From Stentor roeselii (Eukaryota > Ciliophora > Heterotrichea > Heterotrichida > Stentoridae), in contig RSEH01000279.1 in NCBI GenBank assembly GCA_006503475.1, forward strand, positions 1-59,414: a DNA stretch of 59,414 bases, read 5' to 3'. A program made the translations under genes and the position numbers. Numbering within the stretch: the first letter of the stretch is position 1; every line of letters begins with the position of its first letter. Positions 48,983 to 59,037 of the stretch are shown here, piece after piece. The notes below the pieces were generated by a model that was not told where the DNA came from, did not search any database, and saw only the letters and a list, made by a program, of their open reading frames with translations.

Positions 48983-51900
48983 TCAATTGAATACAATTGA
49001 ATACCTTGAACTCAAATTGCTTTTAAGATCCTGATTGACTCCTGGGCTATCCAAGTCATCAGGATTTATTTCTCCTTTCTTTTCATCATTTTTTCCTTTC
49101 TTATTATCCTCATTCATCTTCAAAGCCCTATCAACTTCCTCCTTATAATTCGAAATCACTTCTTTCTTCCTATTTTTGATCTTATTATAAAAAAACTCAA
49201 TAATCTTCATAATAGCAGCCAAAGTCCAAATCGCTCCACTGATAGCACTTAAAGTGATTCCAATATACCCTAAAGTATCAATCTTCATAAGCCGAGTGAT
49301 GTAAACTCCACTTTGACTGATCATAAAAACAACCCTAATTTTTAATTCCCTGAATAAAACACTTCTCGCAGGATTCGAAATACTTCCTTTTTTCGGAGAA
49401 GTAGCTTCTGAAACGCGATAACCATAGGAGTCACTTTCTTTAGTCAGTGAAAAATCTTGGAATAAAGCAGGAATTAACTCAAATTGAAAAATGGAAGGAA
49501 CTTCACCTTTAAATACTTCTTGATTTTCAAGAATTATTTCACTGGATTCTCGACTTTTTTCATTGTTGTAGGCTGAGTCGCTTTCTACTGAGACATGAAG
49601 ATAAGATGCGAATGCTGAAGGGCATTCGAAGATCATTTCAATAAAGTCACCTGTTTCAATAATGCTTTTTTTATTGACTTTAAAGAGTTTAGAGAGAGAA
49701 TTGTAGTCATCGTCATAGTCAGATGTGATTTTTTCGTAATAATCAATAATCAACCCAGAGGAACTCTTGTTTGAAAATTTGCAATTTTCAGGTTCTAGGA
49801 TTTTTAAGTCATAAATTTTTAGATTAATTTGAAGTTCTCCATCTTTTGAATCAAATTTTTCAGTTAAAGTGTTTGAAGGGACTAATGTTATACTTTCTGT
49901 AGTGTTTCCTTTGATGTACATGTAGATGAAATAAGTTAATATTGCTAGAAATAGAAATATTACAAAACCTGTGAAAAAACCTCCAATGTAAAAAAATTCT
50001 CGACGAGGCTTTGGAAGAATTTCTGGATTTTTAAGCCTTGGAGGCCTTAAATGATGTTTTCTGAAGAAATCGTTTATCGTGAGTCGAACTCTTAGCTTTA
50101 CAAATAAAAACCAAAAAATCACGAATATTATCAGGCAGCCTCCACATGTAAAGACTAAAATCAATAGAAAAAATGTATTATTTCTTTGTTTTAATAGATT
50201 TGGATGTTTTTCATCATTTTGTATATCATATTTAATTTCACATGTTTCACTATTATTGCAGATTTTGCATTTTGAGGAAACAAGAGATGATTCTGGTAAG
50301 CACTGTGATATGTGAGTCGATCCTTTATCATATGTGAACGTTCCATTAGGACATATTTGGCATTTTTCTTCATATTTGCTTTTATAATAACCACATTCAC
50401 AATCCCAGCATACTTTGTAAGATGCATAGTAATATTCATAATCGCCATAATATCTATTCTCTGAACCTTCAATGCATTTTGGGATCAGACAAGTTTTATT
50501 TGTCAAGGGCATAAAGAATAGCAATTCAGATGAAGGAACATCGATTTGGTTCCCATTATCGCTTGAACCTGAATAAATAATCATCTTTTCTTGAATTGAT
50601 GAGAATGCCATGGAGTGAAGTCCATTTACTTTAATAGTGTTAGAGTATTGGGTTTCTATTTCTGAATATGAAAATGTATCCTCTTCTAGGTCTATTGAAA
50701 TGAAATCTAATAAACTTTCTTTGAAAAATCTCTGGCCTCCAAATATATATATTTTTGAACGGTAAGCAGTATAGGCGAAATCAGATCTACCTATCATAAT
50801 TGAGTCATTTGTAATAACAGTTATATTAATATTGTTAAAATCTGTGATGTTTAATTTCAGCAAATTATTTGAAGGTATATTTGACTTATCTAGCGACCCG
50901 AATATAGTATAAATAAAAATTTCATCATCAATTTTATCCAAGAAACACCCATGCCGAGATAATCCTTTTTGTTTACTTTTTATCTTTCCTTCTTCAAAAG
51001 TATTATCAGAAAAATCATATCTCCAGATATCAAAGAGTAACTTTTCAGAGGTTTCTCCGCCAATAATATAAAAGTAAGGAAGATCTAAAATTGTACATGA
51101 ATTGATTCTAGCCAATGGTGGCTTTTGACTAGAAGATGGATGAATTTCTATCCATTTTTTGCTACTCCCTGAAGCATCAAGCAACCAATAATCTGGAAGA
51201 ATTGTTAGGTCTTCACTATATCCTCCACTAATCAAAAGAAATGAACCTTGAGAAGCTGCAGAATGTGAAAATCTTTTAGGTGGAAGCTCGCCATAGATTA
51301 TTTCATTTTTCCAATAATGATCTAATAAATAATCATAAAGAGATTCACAATTTTTACATTTATAAGACCAAAGATCATTAAAACATTCACCATTTTGAAC
51401 TCCTCCAAATAAATAGAGCTGGTTTGAAACATGAGAAAGAGTTGACTTGAATCTAAAACCAGGATTAGATTTTGAATCTGAACAATAAATGTAAATATAT
51501 TTATAATAATTATCATAAACGGCATATCCAAGTGAATTCAAATATCCATCGTTACTCATCCCACCATAAAAAAGTAAAATTTTATATGAATATTCATCAA
51601 ATTTATTTAAAATGAGAGTTCCAAATTGAGATCTAGAGCAATCAGTTTCAATATATCCTCTATAATATTTAACCCATCCTGCATTCAAGTCAGTTAAATT
51701 TAAACTATACATTTCTTCATTAAATTTTTCATCTTCTCTGCCGAAAAAATAATATAATTTATTTTTAAATATAAAACTTCCACCCTGGGCTGAATTAATT
51801 AATTTTTGTTGTAAGTCATACATAATCCAATAATTTTTTTCCATATCAAAAACACAAAGATCTTGAAAATATTCATGTTTGCTATTTCGGGTGATTGAAC

Positions 51901-52522
51901 CTGAAAAAAGATATAAAGCATTTTCAAAATATTGAAGCTGAGCACCTGAAATAGATTCAATGCTGCAATTATGATAAGGTGATGGCATTTTAACAATATT
52001 TATTGATTCATTTTTGTAAGTCTCAATAAAATAAAAATCTGAAGTGAGTTCATAATAGTTTTTACTACCTCCAAGTATTGCGAAGATTGAATGATCATCT
52101 TTTTGTATTGTTGTGAAAGCATAGTCAAACCTTGCAGGGATCGAGCATTCAACTTGTTCCCATTTGTTATCATTAATGTAATATTTCCACAAATCTCCTA
52201 AAGCACCATTAGAGCCTTGTCCTCCAAAAATGTAAGCTAAAGATTCACTGTGCTTGGATACTCCATACAAACTTCTTGGACTTGGTAATTTTTCACTTTT
52301 TCTTAGAGAAACATAATAAAAATATTTTGTTTGATTATATTTAAGAGAATACTCTCTCAATGATGATTCAAATGTCAATGAAGAGGTTTTTCCTGAAAAA
52401 CTAAGAAAGTTTTCATTTTCGCTCAATGGGATTAAATTTATGCCAGATACGCCCTTTGGTTTTATGCCTGTGAAAAAATATTCCCCAGAAGCTAAAACTA
52501 TAAAAAAAACCAAATGTATCAT
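48983..52522 (-). CDS. Kelch-propeller, Cys-rich, three-pass membrane protein (tandem paralogue 2)
   Basis: 1,179 residues from ATG 52522. Signal peptide MIHLVFFIVLASG, then GVSGINLIPLSENENFLSFSGK matching paralogue 1. Kelch repeats (AYIFGGQGSNGALGDLWKY, LYLFGGVQNGECFNDLWSY, IYIFGGQRFFKE) are followed by a Cys-rich part that has lost some Cys pairs (the block corresponding to CEYGFYMSEGSC is shortened to a SSLVSSKCKICNNS stretch), membrane helices 1 and 2 (LLILVFTCGGCLIIFVIFW; GGFFTGFVIFLFLAILTYF), an outer domain with ITLVPSNTL, and helix 3 (LGYIGITLSAISGAIWTLAA). The tail is charged and carries no NEE repeat. Codons are more AT-rich than in paralogue 1 and the flanking genes. Same inferred role as its neighbours. 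Confidence 0.9.
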   Translation of the reverse strand: MIHLVFFIVLASGEYFFTGIKPKGVSGINLIPLSENENFLSFSGKTSSLTFESSLREYSLKYNQTKYFYYVSLRKSEKLPSPRSLYGVSKHSESLAYIFGGQGSNGALGDLWKYYINDNKWEQVECSIPARFDYAFTTIQKDDHSIFAILGGSKNYYELTSDFYFIETYKNESINIVKMPSPYHNCSIESISGAQLQYFENALYLFSGSITRNSKHEYFQDLCVFDMEKNYWIMYDLQQKLINSAQGGSFIFKNKLYYFFGREDEKFNEEMYSLNLTDLNAGWVKYYRGYIETDCSRSQFGTLILNKFDEYSYKILLFYGGMSNDGYLNSLGYAVYDNYYKYIYIYCSDSKSNPGFRFKSTLSHVSNQLYLFGGVQNGECFNDLWSYKCKNCESLYDYLLDHYWKNEIIYGELPPKRFSHSAASQGSFLLISGGYSEDLTILPDYWLLDASGSSKKWIEIHPSSSQKPPLARINSCTILDLPYFYIIGGETSEKLLFDIWRYDFSDNTFEEGKIKSKQKGLSRHGCFLDKIDDEIFIYTIFGSLDKSNIPSNNLLKLNITDFNNINITVITNDSIMIGRSDFAYTAYRSKIYIFGGQRFFKESLLDFISIDLEEDTFSYSEIETQYSNTIKVNGLHSMAFSSIQEKMIIYSGSSDNGNQIDVPSSELLFFMPLTNKTCLIPKCIEGSENRYYGDYEYYYASYKVCWDCECGYYKSKYEEKCQICPNGTFTYDKGSTHISQCLPESSLVSSKCKICNNSETCEIKYDIQNDEKHPNLLKQRNNTFFLLILVFTCGGCLIIFVIFWFLFVKLRVRLTINDFFRKHHLRPPRLKNPEILPKPRREFFYIGGFFTGFVIFLFLAILTYFIYMYIKGNTTESITLVPSNTLTEKFDSKDGELQINLKIYDLKILEPENCKFSNKSSSGLIIDYYEKITSDYDDDYNSLSKLFKVNKKSIIETGDFIEMIFECPSAFASYLHVSVESDSAYNNEKSRESSEIILENQEVFKGEVPSIFQFELIPALFQDFSLTKESDSYGYRVSEATSPKKGSISNPARSVLFRELKIRVVFMISQSGVYITRLMKIDTLGYIGITLSAISGAIWTLAAIMKIIEFFYNKIKNRKKEVISNYKEEVDRALKMNEDNKKGKNDEKKGEINPDDLDSPGVNQDLKSNLSSRYSIVFN

Positions 52523-52556
52523 ATTATTGTAATTTGTTCAATCATCGGATAAAAAT

Positions 52557-52566
52557 TTGTTGACAT
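52557..52566 (-). promoter_or_regulatory. ATGTCAACAA upstream motif variant (kelch paralogue 2)
   Basis: Sense ATGTCAACAA lies 34 bp upstream of ATG 52522. Further copies of the core TCTACAA occur at 52571-52577 and 52602-52610, and the reverse orientation at 52624-52632. The cluster of half-sites is denser than at the sister genes. Confidence 0.4.
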
Positions 52567-52783
52567 CTTGTTGTAGAAATCGGTAACTTCTTCCATATTT
52601 GATTGTAGACTAATAAAATAAGCTGTCTACAACACCATTCCCCTGAAAAATATATAAAAAACAACATAGTTCAACTCAAAAAAATTAATCTGCTAAAATT
52701 TTAATCAATCTTTCCTTTCTATCAATCAATAAAAAATCAAGACTTTCTAAATCAATTCAAATCTAAACTCTAAATATCTAATC

Positions 52784-55700
52784 CTAAACCCTATTCACAG
52801 TGACTGCACGATTATCCTTCAAATAATCATCCCCTTCTTTTTCGCCCTGGCCAATCGAACTAGGTCCATCAATACTTTCTTTTCCCTTCTTCGAATCCAT
52901 AAGTCTCGCAAGTTCCACTTCATACTTCGAGACAACATCTTTCCCTTTAAACCGATAAGCATAAAGCAAATGTTCAAAAATCTTCATCAAAATAGAAATA
53001 ACCCCAAAGGTCCCATTGATAGCTCCTAAAGCGATTCCAACATAGCCAATAGTATCAACTTTTAAATTTTTTCTAATGAAAAGTCCAGTCAAGCTCAAAG
53101 TAAACTCGACCTTCACCTTAAAGCCTGAATAAAATCGAAGACTTTGAATATCAGAAGTGCTTCCTGCCTCAGCAGGTATTTTTTTAGAAACTCTGTAACC
53201 GTAGATGAGATTTGATTCACTTGACAATAAGTCTTCGTAGACGGTCGGAATCAAATCAAAGAAAAATGTTGAAGCTTCATTTCCTTTGAATACTTTGTTG
53301 TCTCTTAGAACTAGACTACTTGAATCTTTACTTTCTTCATTGTTGTACCCTGTAGAAGTCGTTGCTGAAATGAAAATATCGGAAGTGAAGGCAGACTCAC
53401 AAGTAAAGTCGATTTCGATATAGTCTCCTGTTGATATTGCTGATGATTTATAGATTTCGAATGTTTTTGTGAAAAAGGAGTTTTTGGTTCTTTCTATATT
53501 ATCAGTTTCAGGATTAACTGTTAGATTTTTAGAGGATGATACAGAGAGTTCACAGAATTCTGAATCGAAGAGTAAGGATTTTGATTGAAATTTTAAGGAG
53601 ACGTGTATGTTATTTAATGAAAAATCATCAATGAAGGTATTTGATGTCACAAGTGAAGCAGTTTCAATAGTGTTTCCTTTTATGTATATGTAGATATAAT
53701 AGATCATTATCGCTGAAGTCAAAAGGAGTAGTCCTCCTGTGAAGAAACCACCTACATAAGAAACTTTTGCCTTTTCTATATTTTCTTGAGCATTTTTTAG
53801 TCTTGGTTCCTCCAAATGATGGCTTCTCAATAAGTCATTCACTGATAAAAATATTCTTATTCTCCTAAATACAAGCCAGATTAAAATAAATGAAACGATT
53901 GAACAACCAGTAACAACTGCAAGAATGAATATGAAATTATAATTACTCTTGGGCTTCAGTAATGAAGGCTCTTGTTTTTCAATAGTATAATCAAGAGATG
54001 TTGGTTCTATTGTACCTATAAAACATTCTTTATTTTCAAGGCAAGGGACACATTCCGAATCTTTCATAAAATATCCATATTCACAAGGTAAGCACTGCAG
54101 ACTATCAAAAGATCCTATAGATAAGGTATAATATGAATTAGGGCATGGTACGCAATTAAAGTTATTTCTATCCCTAAAATAATTCTTTTTGCATGCTGAA
54201 CAATAAAGTTTAACATATTCTTGAGTTCTTTCATCAGGACTTAAATCTAAATATGAGCCTTCAGTGCAATAAATATTTTCATCGCTATCATAAGATAAGT
54301 TTAGAAGAATTATATTATAAGATGGAGGCATTTCAATTAGTTCTCCATTGTCTATCGCACCTGAGTAAATTATAAGTTTATCATAAATTGATGTAAATGC
54401 CATAGAGTGTATTCCAGGTTCATTAAAATATTCAATATTATAACCATATTTTTTTTCAGATTTCGAACTATTGAGATCAATTATCAACAAATACCTTTCA
54501 AAGACTTCAAAGAATCTCTGACCTCCAAATATTAATAATTTTGAATCAATGACACTAAAAGCAAAATTTGATCTTCCTTCTTTTTCATGCTCATTATAGG
54601 TATAATCCAATATAATAGAGGAAAAGTTTGTGATTAGTATTCCAAAAATTAAATCAGATGGAGTATTTATAATATCGACTGATCCAAATATGACATAAAT
54701 GATCTTTTCTTCATCTCTTTCTTCTAAAAAGCAACCATGTCTAGAGATTCCAAAATTTAAGTCAATATTTCCTTTTGTAAAAGTATCATCGGCAAAGTTG
54801 TATCTCCAGATTTCTTTAGAATGCCCAGTAGCTGATTCTCCTCCTATTAAGTAGAAGTAAGGCATGTCTAAGATAAGACAAGAATGAACCAAAGGTAAAG
54901 GTTTTCGTGAATCTTCTTTCGGTTTTATTTCTTTCCATTCATATGTTTCATTGAAGTTTGTAAGTAGCCAATAGTCTGATAAAATTTCTAATTTCTCATC
55001 AAATCCACCTGCTATTATCATGAAAAAACCTTGAGATGCTGCTGAATGACTAAATCTTGGTTTTGGGTATTCTCCATTAGGATTTAATTCTGTCCATATA
55101 TTATTTATATCAGAAATGTCGTAACTCCAAACATCGTTCAAAATATTCTTTTTATTGATACCTCCAAAAATCAATACTTTATTTGAAACATGAGACATTG
55201 TTGAGCCAATTCTAGGTCCAGGATTTTTCAGCTCATCCATACAAAAGATTTTTACTGAATCTTCGGGATTATTTATAAAAACGTATCCTAATGAATTTAA
55301 ATATTCTCCATCCTTAGTCCCTCCAAAAAAAAGTGTCAGAGATGTATTATCATCATAGTTGTTTGTTATGGAATAAGCAAATTGACTTCTTTCGCAAGTA
55401 TGATTATCGTTTATATTATTTGGAGTACTCCAGCCTTCATGAATATTATATATATTTATTCTATAAATATCAGAGAGTGTACCATACTCATTTTCTCCAA
55501 AATAATAGTAAATGTAACTTGAGTTCAAATCATAAAAACTAGCCCCATGCTCTGATCTAAAAAGTTTATTTTTTAGTTCAAAATTTGTCCATTCTTCATT
55601 TTCATGATCGTAAACACATATATCAGTATAGAAGTCATTCTCACTATTCATTCCAGAAAAAAGGTACATATAATTATAATCACAATAAGCCTGAGACCCT

Positions 55701-56299
55701 TTTAAACCTTTAGAATCACATTGAGAAATATCTTTCAATGATTGTTTTGAGTAGTCACTAGAATTTCCAGTTAAATTAATACTTATTTTATAAAAATCAT
55801 TAAGAATTGCACCTGATCCATTTATTCCTCCAATAAAATATATATAAAAATATTCAGAGTCAAAATAATAATCTGAAGCAAAGTCATACCTACCAAAAAT
55901 AGAGGATTCTTCTATTAGTTCCCAGGTATCATTATTAATATTATAAGACCAAAAATCTTCATAAACACCTTGATCACCTTGCCCTCCGATAATATAGACT
56001 TTTGATGCGTTTTGAGAATAAAACAAACCGTATAAGCTTCTTGGTTGTGGTGAAATTAAGCTATTTGAGGCCTTAGAATAATATAAGTTATCGTATAAAA
56101 CTATGATTTCCGATTCTGACTTATAATCTATCATCGATTTTTTTCCTGAAAATGTAAAAATAAATGTTAAATAATCATCATCAACGAAGTTCGCCATTTT
56201 CATTCCTGATGCTGCCTCTGGATATATTGACTGATAATAAAAACTAGCACTCCTAGCAATAGCCAAGAAAGAAAAAAAAATTACTCTAGCTATCAGCAT
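52784..56299 (-). CDS. Kelch-propeller, Cys-rich, three-pass membrane protein (tandem paralogue 3)
   Basis: 1,171 residues from ATG 56299. A signal peptide (MLIARVIFFSFLAIARSAS) is followed by PEAASGMKMANFVDDDYLTF and then SGKKS, a diverged version of the family mark. Kelch repeats (KVYIIGGQGDQGVYEDFWSY, KVLIFGGINKKNILNDVWSY, KLLIFGGQRFFEVF) follow, and a Cys-rich part with CSACKKNYFRDRNNFNC and CLPCEYGYFMKDSEC. Helix 1 (FILAVVTGCSIVSFILIWLV), helix 2 (GGFFTGGLLLLTSAIMIYY), an outer domain with ETASLVTSNTF, and helix 3 (IGYVGIALGAINGTFGVISI). The short cytosolic tail ends NRAVTVNRV. It is the most AT-rich of the three. Function inferred as for the others. Confidence 0.9.
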   Translation of the reverse strand: MLIARVIFFSFLAIARSASFYYQSIYPEAASGMKMANFVDDDYLTFIFTFSGKKSMIDYKSESEIIVLYDNLYYSKASNSLISPQPRSLYGLFYSQNASKVYIIGGQGDQGVYEDFWSYNINNDTWELIEESSIFGRYDFASDYYFDSEYFYIYFIGGINGSGAILNDFYKISINLTGNSSDYSKQSLKDISQCDSKGLKGSQAYCDYNYMYLFSGMNSENDFYTDICVYDHENEEWTNFELKNKLFRSEHGASFYDLNSSYIYYYFGENEYGTLSDIYRINIYNIHEGWSTPNNINDNHTCERSQFAYSITNNYDDNTSLTLFFGGTKDGEYLNSLGYVFINNPEDSVKIFCMDELKNPGPRIGSTMSHVSNKVLIFGGINKKNILNDVWSYDISDINNIWTELNPNGEYPKPRFSHSAASQGFFMIIAGGFDEKLEILSDYWLLTNFNETYEWKEIKPKEDSRKPLPLVHSCLILDMPYFYLIGGESATGHSKEIWRYNFADDTFTKGNIDLNFGISRHGCFLEERDEEKIIYVIFGSVDIINTPSDLIFGILITNFSSIILDYTYNEHEKEGRSNFAFSVIDSKLLIFGGQRFFEVFERYLLIIDLNSSKSEKKYGYNIEYFNEPGIHSMAFTSIYDKLIIYSGAIDNGELIEMPPSYNIILLNLSYDSDENIYCTEGSYLDLSPDERTQEYVKLYCSACKKNYFRDRNNFNCVPCPNSYYTLSIGSFDSLQCLPCEYGYFMKDSECVPCLENKECFIGTIEPTSLDYTIEKQEPSLLKPKSNYNFIFILAVVTGCSIVSFILIWLVFRRIRIFLSVNDLLRSHHLEEPRLKNAQENIEKAKVSYVGGFFTGGLLLLTSAIMIYYIYIYIKGNTIETASLVTSNTFIDDFSLNNIHVSLKFQSKSLLFDSEFCELSVSSSKNLTVNPETDNIERTKNSFFTKTFEIYKSSAISTGDYIEIDFTCESAFTSDIFISATTSTGYNNEESKDSSSLVLRDNKVFKGNEASTFFFDLIPTVYEDLLSSESNLIYGYRVSKKIPAEAGSTSDIQSLRFYSGFKVKVEFTLSLTGLFIRKNLKVDTIGYVGIALGAINGTFGVISILMKIFEHLLYAYRFKGKDVVSKYEVELARLMDSKKGKESIDGPSSIGQGEKEGDDYLKDNRAVTVNRV

Positions 56300-56763
56300 A
56301 TTTTATATAGACATTTTTAATTAACTTGTAGACATACTTAGAAACACTTTTGTTCTACAATATAATATGTTATGGGTTATAGTTAACTCTAAAAAAAAAA
56401 ATTTTCTATTCAGCCCACTTAAAAATAGTTTCATTAATATTATCATCTTACTCTTTCAAAACCTTCCCTTTTATAATATTTTATCAAAAGATTAACCTCG
56501 TCTTGTCCTAATTTCCCATATATTGTAATAGAAATTATACTTGATAAATTTCAAATATATAATTTATTCATATTAACAAAGAATTGAATTAGTATTGATG
56601 CTACAAAGCACAAATTTGAGTGTCAAGTAGAAAGAGTCTATAATTCTCAAGCAAATTATATTAATATATAGGAAAATGAAAGTCTTAGCTGAAATGTTTA
56701 GAAAATCATTGAAAGCTGAGATTGTTATCCCATCTAATTTGGAGTAAACCTTTATATAAATTT
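56300..56763. other. Intergenic region with a 23-codon open frame
   Basis: 464 bp, AT-rich. Besides the promoter motif at its left end, it holds a plus-strand 23-codon frame, 56676-56747, encoding MKVLAEMFRKSLKAEIVIP and four further residues. That is protein-like, but too short and without context for a gene call. Confidence 0.4.
56306..56335 (-). promoter_or_regulatory. Two ATGTCTAYA motifs (kelch paralogue 3)
   Basis: Sense ATGTCTATA (56306-56314) and ATGTCTACAA (56326-56335) lie within 37 bp of ATG 56299. A partial TTCTACAA follows at 56353. Matches the motif upstream of the sister genes. Confidence 0.45.
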
Positions 56764-57861
56764 CTATCTATTCCTTTCATATACTTTTCCTGCGAGACAA
56801 GTAAGGGCATCTAAAGCACTCTCCTTATTAACAAAGCTTATAGCTTTAAGTGCTAAATCCAGGTGAATCAAAGCAAGTCTTTTAGTTGTCTCAACTCCAT
56901 ACTCGAGAGCAACCCTCTGAGCATAGCGCAAGTCCTGATCATTTAAGTCCTTTTTTGTAAAGATTTCCATAAGATCTTTTTCAAAACAGGCAGCAAACAA
57001 GGCAGGCCCAGTCACAATGCCAGCCTTTAAATCACTCATCTGAACTTTGCCTAGAGTTTTAGTGTTTGCAGAATAGTCCAGAACATCATCGATATACTGA
57101 AAAGCCATTCCAAGGTTCTTTCCAAAATCGAAGCATTTTTCTTCTTCTCTTCCATAAAAACCAATGCCTTTGCAGTAGTTCGAAAGTAGCGAAGCTGTTT
57201 TGAAATAAGTTTTATGACAATATTCAACAAGCATCTCCTCAAGAGTTGAATTTTTTTGATTTGCCTGAATCAATTCACCACGAGTCATATTCTCAAAGAT
57301 AGTAGACGCTAGTTTGATAAGCCGAATATCATTAGTATAAGTGCAGTATAAAAAAGCACTTGCTACCAGGTAATCACCTCCTAAAATTGCTGCCTTTCTT
57401 CCAACAATCGTGTGAATTGACGGTTGGCCTCTGCGGATCAGTCCATCATCAATCACATCATCATGAATCAAACATGATGAATGAAGCATTTCAATAACTT
57501 GTGAGAAAATTATCTGTTCTGGATGAGCCTTTGCCTCAAAAATATTTCCCTTTGAGTTATTAATAGCCTTGGCTAAGACCAAGCCGATAATCACACAAAT
57601 TCTTTTACCAGAGTGCTTGAAATAATATTTTGTGATAAAATCGAGAGCTTGTTCATCGTTTTCTAGGATTTTTTCAGTCTTTCTTGAAATTTCTTTCATT
57701 TCTTCTCGAACTAGACCTAATAAGTCGAATTTTGTTGAAAGTGGCTTGAAGAAATTTTGGTTTTCTTCAGCTGTAAAGCGGCTACCTTTAAGACTTAGAA
57801 TAAGTTCACAGTCTTGCTTCAAGTGAGGCTCTGTCAGTTTAAAGCTTAGTAATCTTCGCAT
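56764..57861 (-). CDS. COQ1: Long-chain polyprenyl diphosphate synthase, mitochondrial type
   Basis: 365 residues from ATG 57861; a TTG 60 bp earlier is not used. The N terminus (MRRLLSFKLTEPHLKQ) is basic and amphipathic, fitting mitochondrial import. Family motifs: SGKR early, the first Asp-rich motif LIHDDVIDDG (DDVID 134-138), RRGQPSIH, GRKAAILGGDYL, KTASLL and the second Asp-rich motif FQYIDDVLDY (DDVLD 258-262). These bind Mg2+-diphosphate for head-to-tail addition of isopentenyl diphosphate. The set, with long-chain-type residues before the first motif, fits solanesyl/decaprenyl diphosphate synthase (COQ1/PDSS1), which makes the ubiquinone side chain. The chain length it makes cannot be read from sequence. 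Confidence 0.92.
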   Translation of the reverse strand: MRRLLSFKLTEPHLKQDCELILSLKGSRFTAEENQNFFKPLSTKFDLLGLVREEMKEISRKTEKILENDEQALDFITKYYFKHSGKRICVIIGLVLAKAINNSKGNIFEAKAHPEQIIFSQVIEMLHSSCLIHDDVIDDGLIRRGQPSIHTIVGRKAAILGGDYLVASAFLYCTYTNDIRLIKLASTIFENMTRGELIQANQKNSTLEEMLVEYCHKTYFKTASLLSNYCKGIGFYGREEEKCFDFGKNLGMAFQYIDDVLDYSANTKTLGKVQMSDLKAGIVTGPALFAACFEKDLMEIFTKKDLNDQDLRYAQRVALEYGVETTKRLALIHLDLALKAISFVNKESALDALTCLAGKVYERNR

Positions 57862-57923
57862 TATTGAGAATAAAATATTAAATTGATCTAGATTGAATTT
57901 TGATAGACTGAAAATAGTCAATG

Positions 57924-57933
57924 TTGTAGATAT
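57924..57933 (-). promoter_or_regulatory. ATATCTACAA upstream of the COQ1 gene
   Basis: Sense ATATCTACAA lies 63 bp upstream of ATG 57861, with a related CAGTCTATCA at 57901-57910. Weaker match to the motif (one change in ATGTCTACAA). Confidence 0.3.
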
Positions 57934-59037
57934 TTTGTTAGATTTATTGGATATTTTGAGATATTTTGCATATTTAGGTTAAGTTTAGTTGAAAAGTAGG
58001 AAAAAAATGTTTTTATTTGATGGCCTTTGAAATATTTGGTAACTTTTAGCATCAATAATTCAAAGGAAATGATAATTATATAGAGATAAATTGAAATTAT
58101 ATTCTCAAGCAGTTCATGAATAAGGTTTAGATTCTTGGATATTTAAAACTTGACTTAGATTATTTAAACTCATCTTAAGCATTTTATTAGAGTATTCGCT
58201 GAGATCGCTTAGGCCATAATCGAAAGAAATATTAATATTCAAATAGAGATAATTATTAATGAGAATTGTATACAAGAAATCCTTTGAATTTTTTTATCGT
58301 CTTAGGTTTCATCTACTTAAATGTAGTTTAAAAGCCTTTTTTATATTATTTAAATATATATTTATTTTAGATATTAAAAAGACGTGCAAGAAAAATTGAT
58401 TAGCTATTCAATTATATCTTCATTATTTCAGATATTTGATTAATATATTACCATTAATTATCAATATTTTATTCTCTTCCAAAATAGGATTCCTTCTACA
58501 ATTTGAATCACGATTAAGATTATTTTCAAATCAGATGATTGAATAATTAGTTAAAAAAATTTTATGTAAACTAATGAAATAATATAGTCTTATTACTTGT
58601 GAATATAAGGATTATAATCATGATTCATTTCAATTTAGGTATATCTCTATTTTTTAATAATTTATTATCTGAAATTTTAGGGAAATTTTAATAATTAGAG
58701 TTTATATGATGGTTAATTTGAATCTCAATTTAGAGCATCATTAGATTTTTTTAATAATATCTAGTTCAAATATACTCAATATAATAGTAATATTTTTTTT
58801 ACTATTTAAAGACCTTCCAAATATGATTTTGAATAATAAATTTACCAAAGCCAGAATCAAATTATCAAATATAGACTATTACCAACATAAATTCCTCCAA
58901 AATATACAATAATGTTTTAAGGGAAGAGATATTTTAACTTCTCGAAGGAAAATAAATTAAATTTGAAGTTATAATATTGATAATGAACCAATTTAATTAA
59001 TTCTTAGAAATTATAATTTAAAGATTTATTGAAAATG

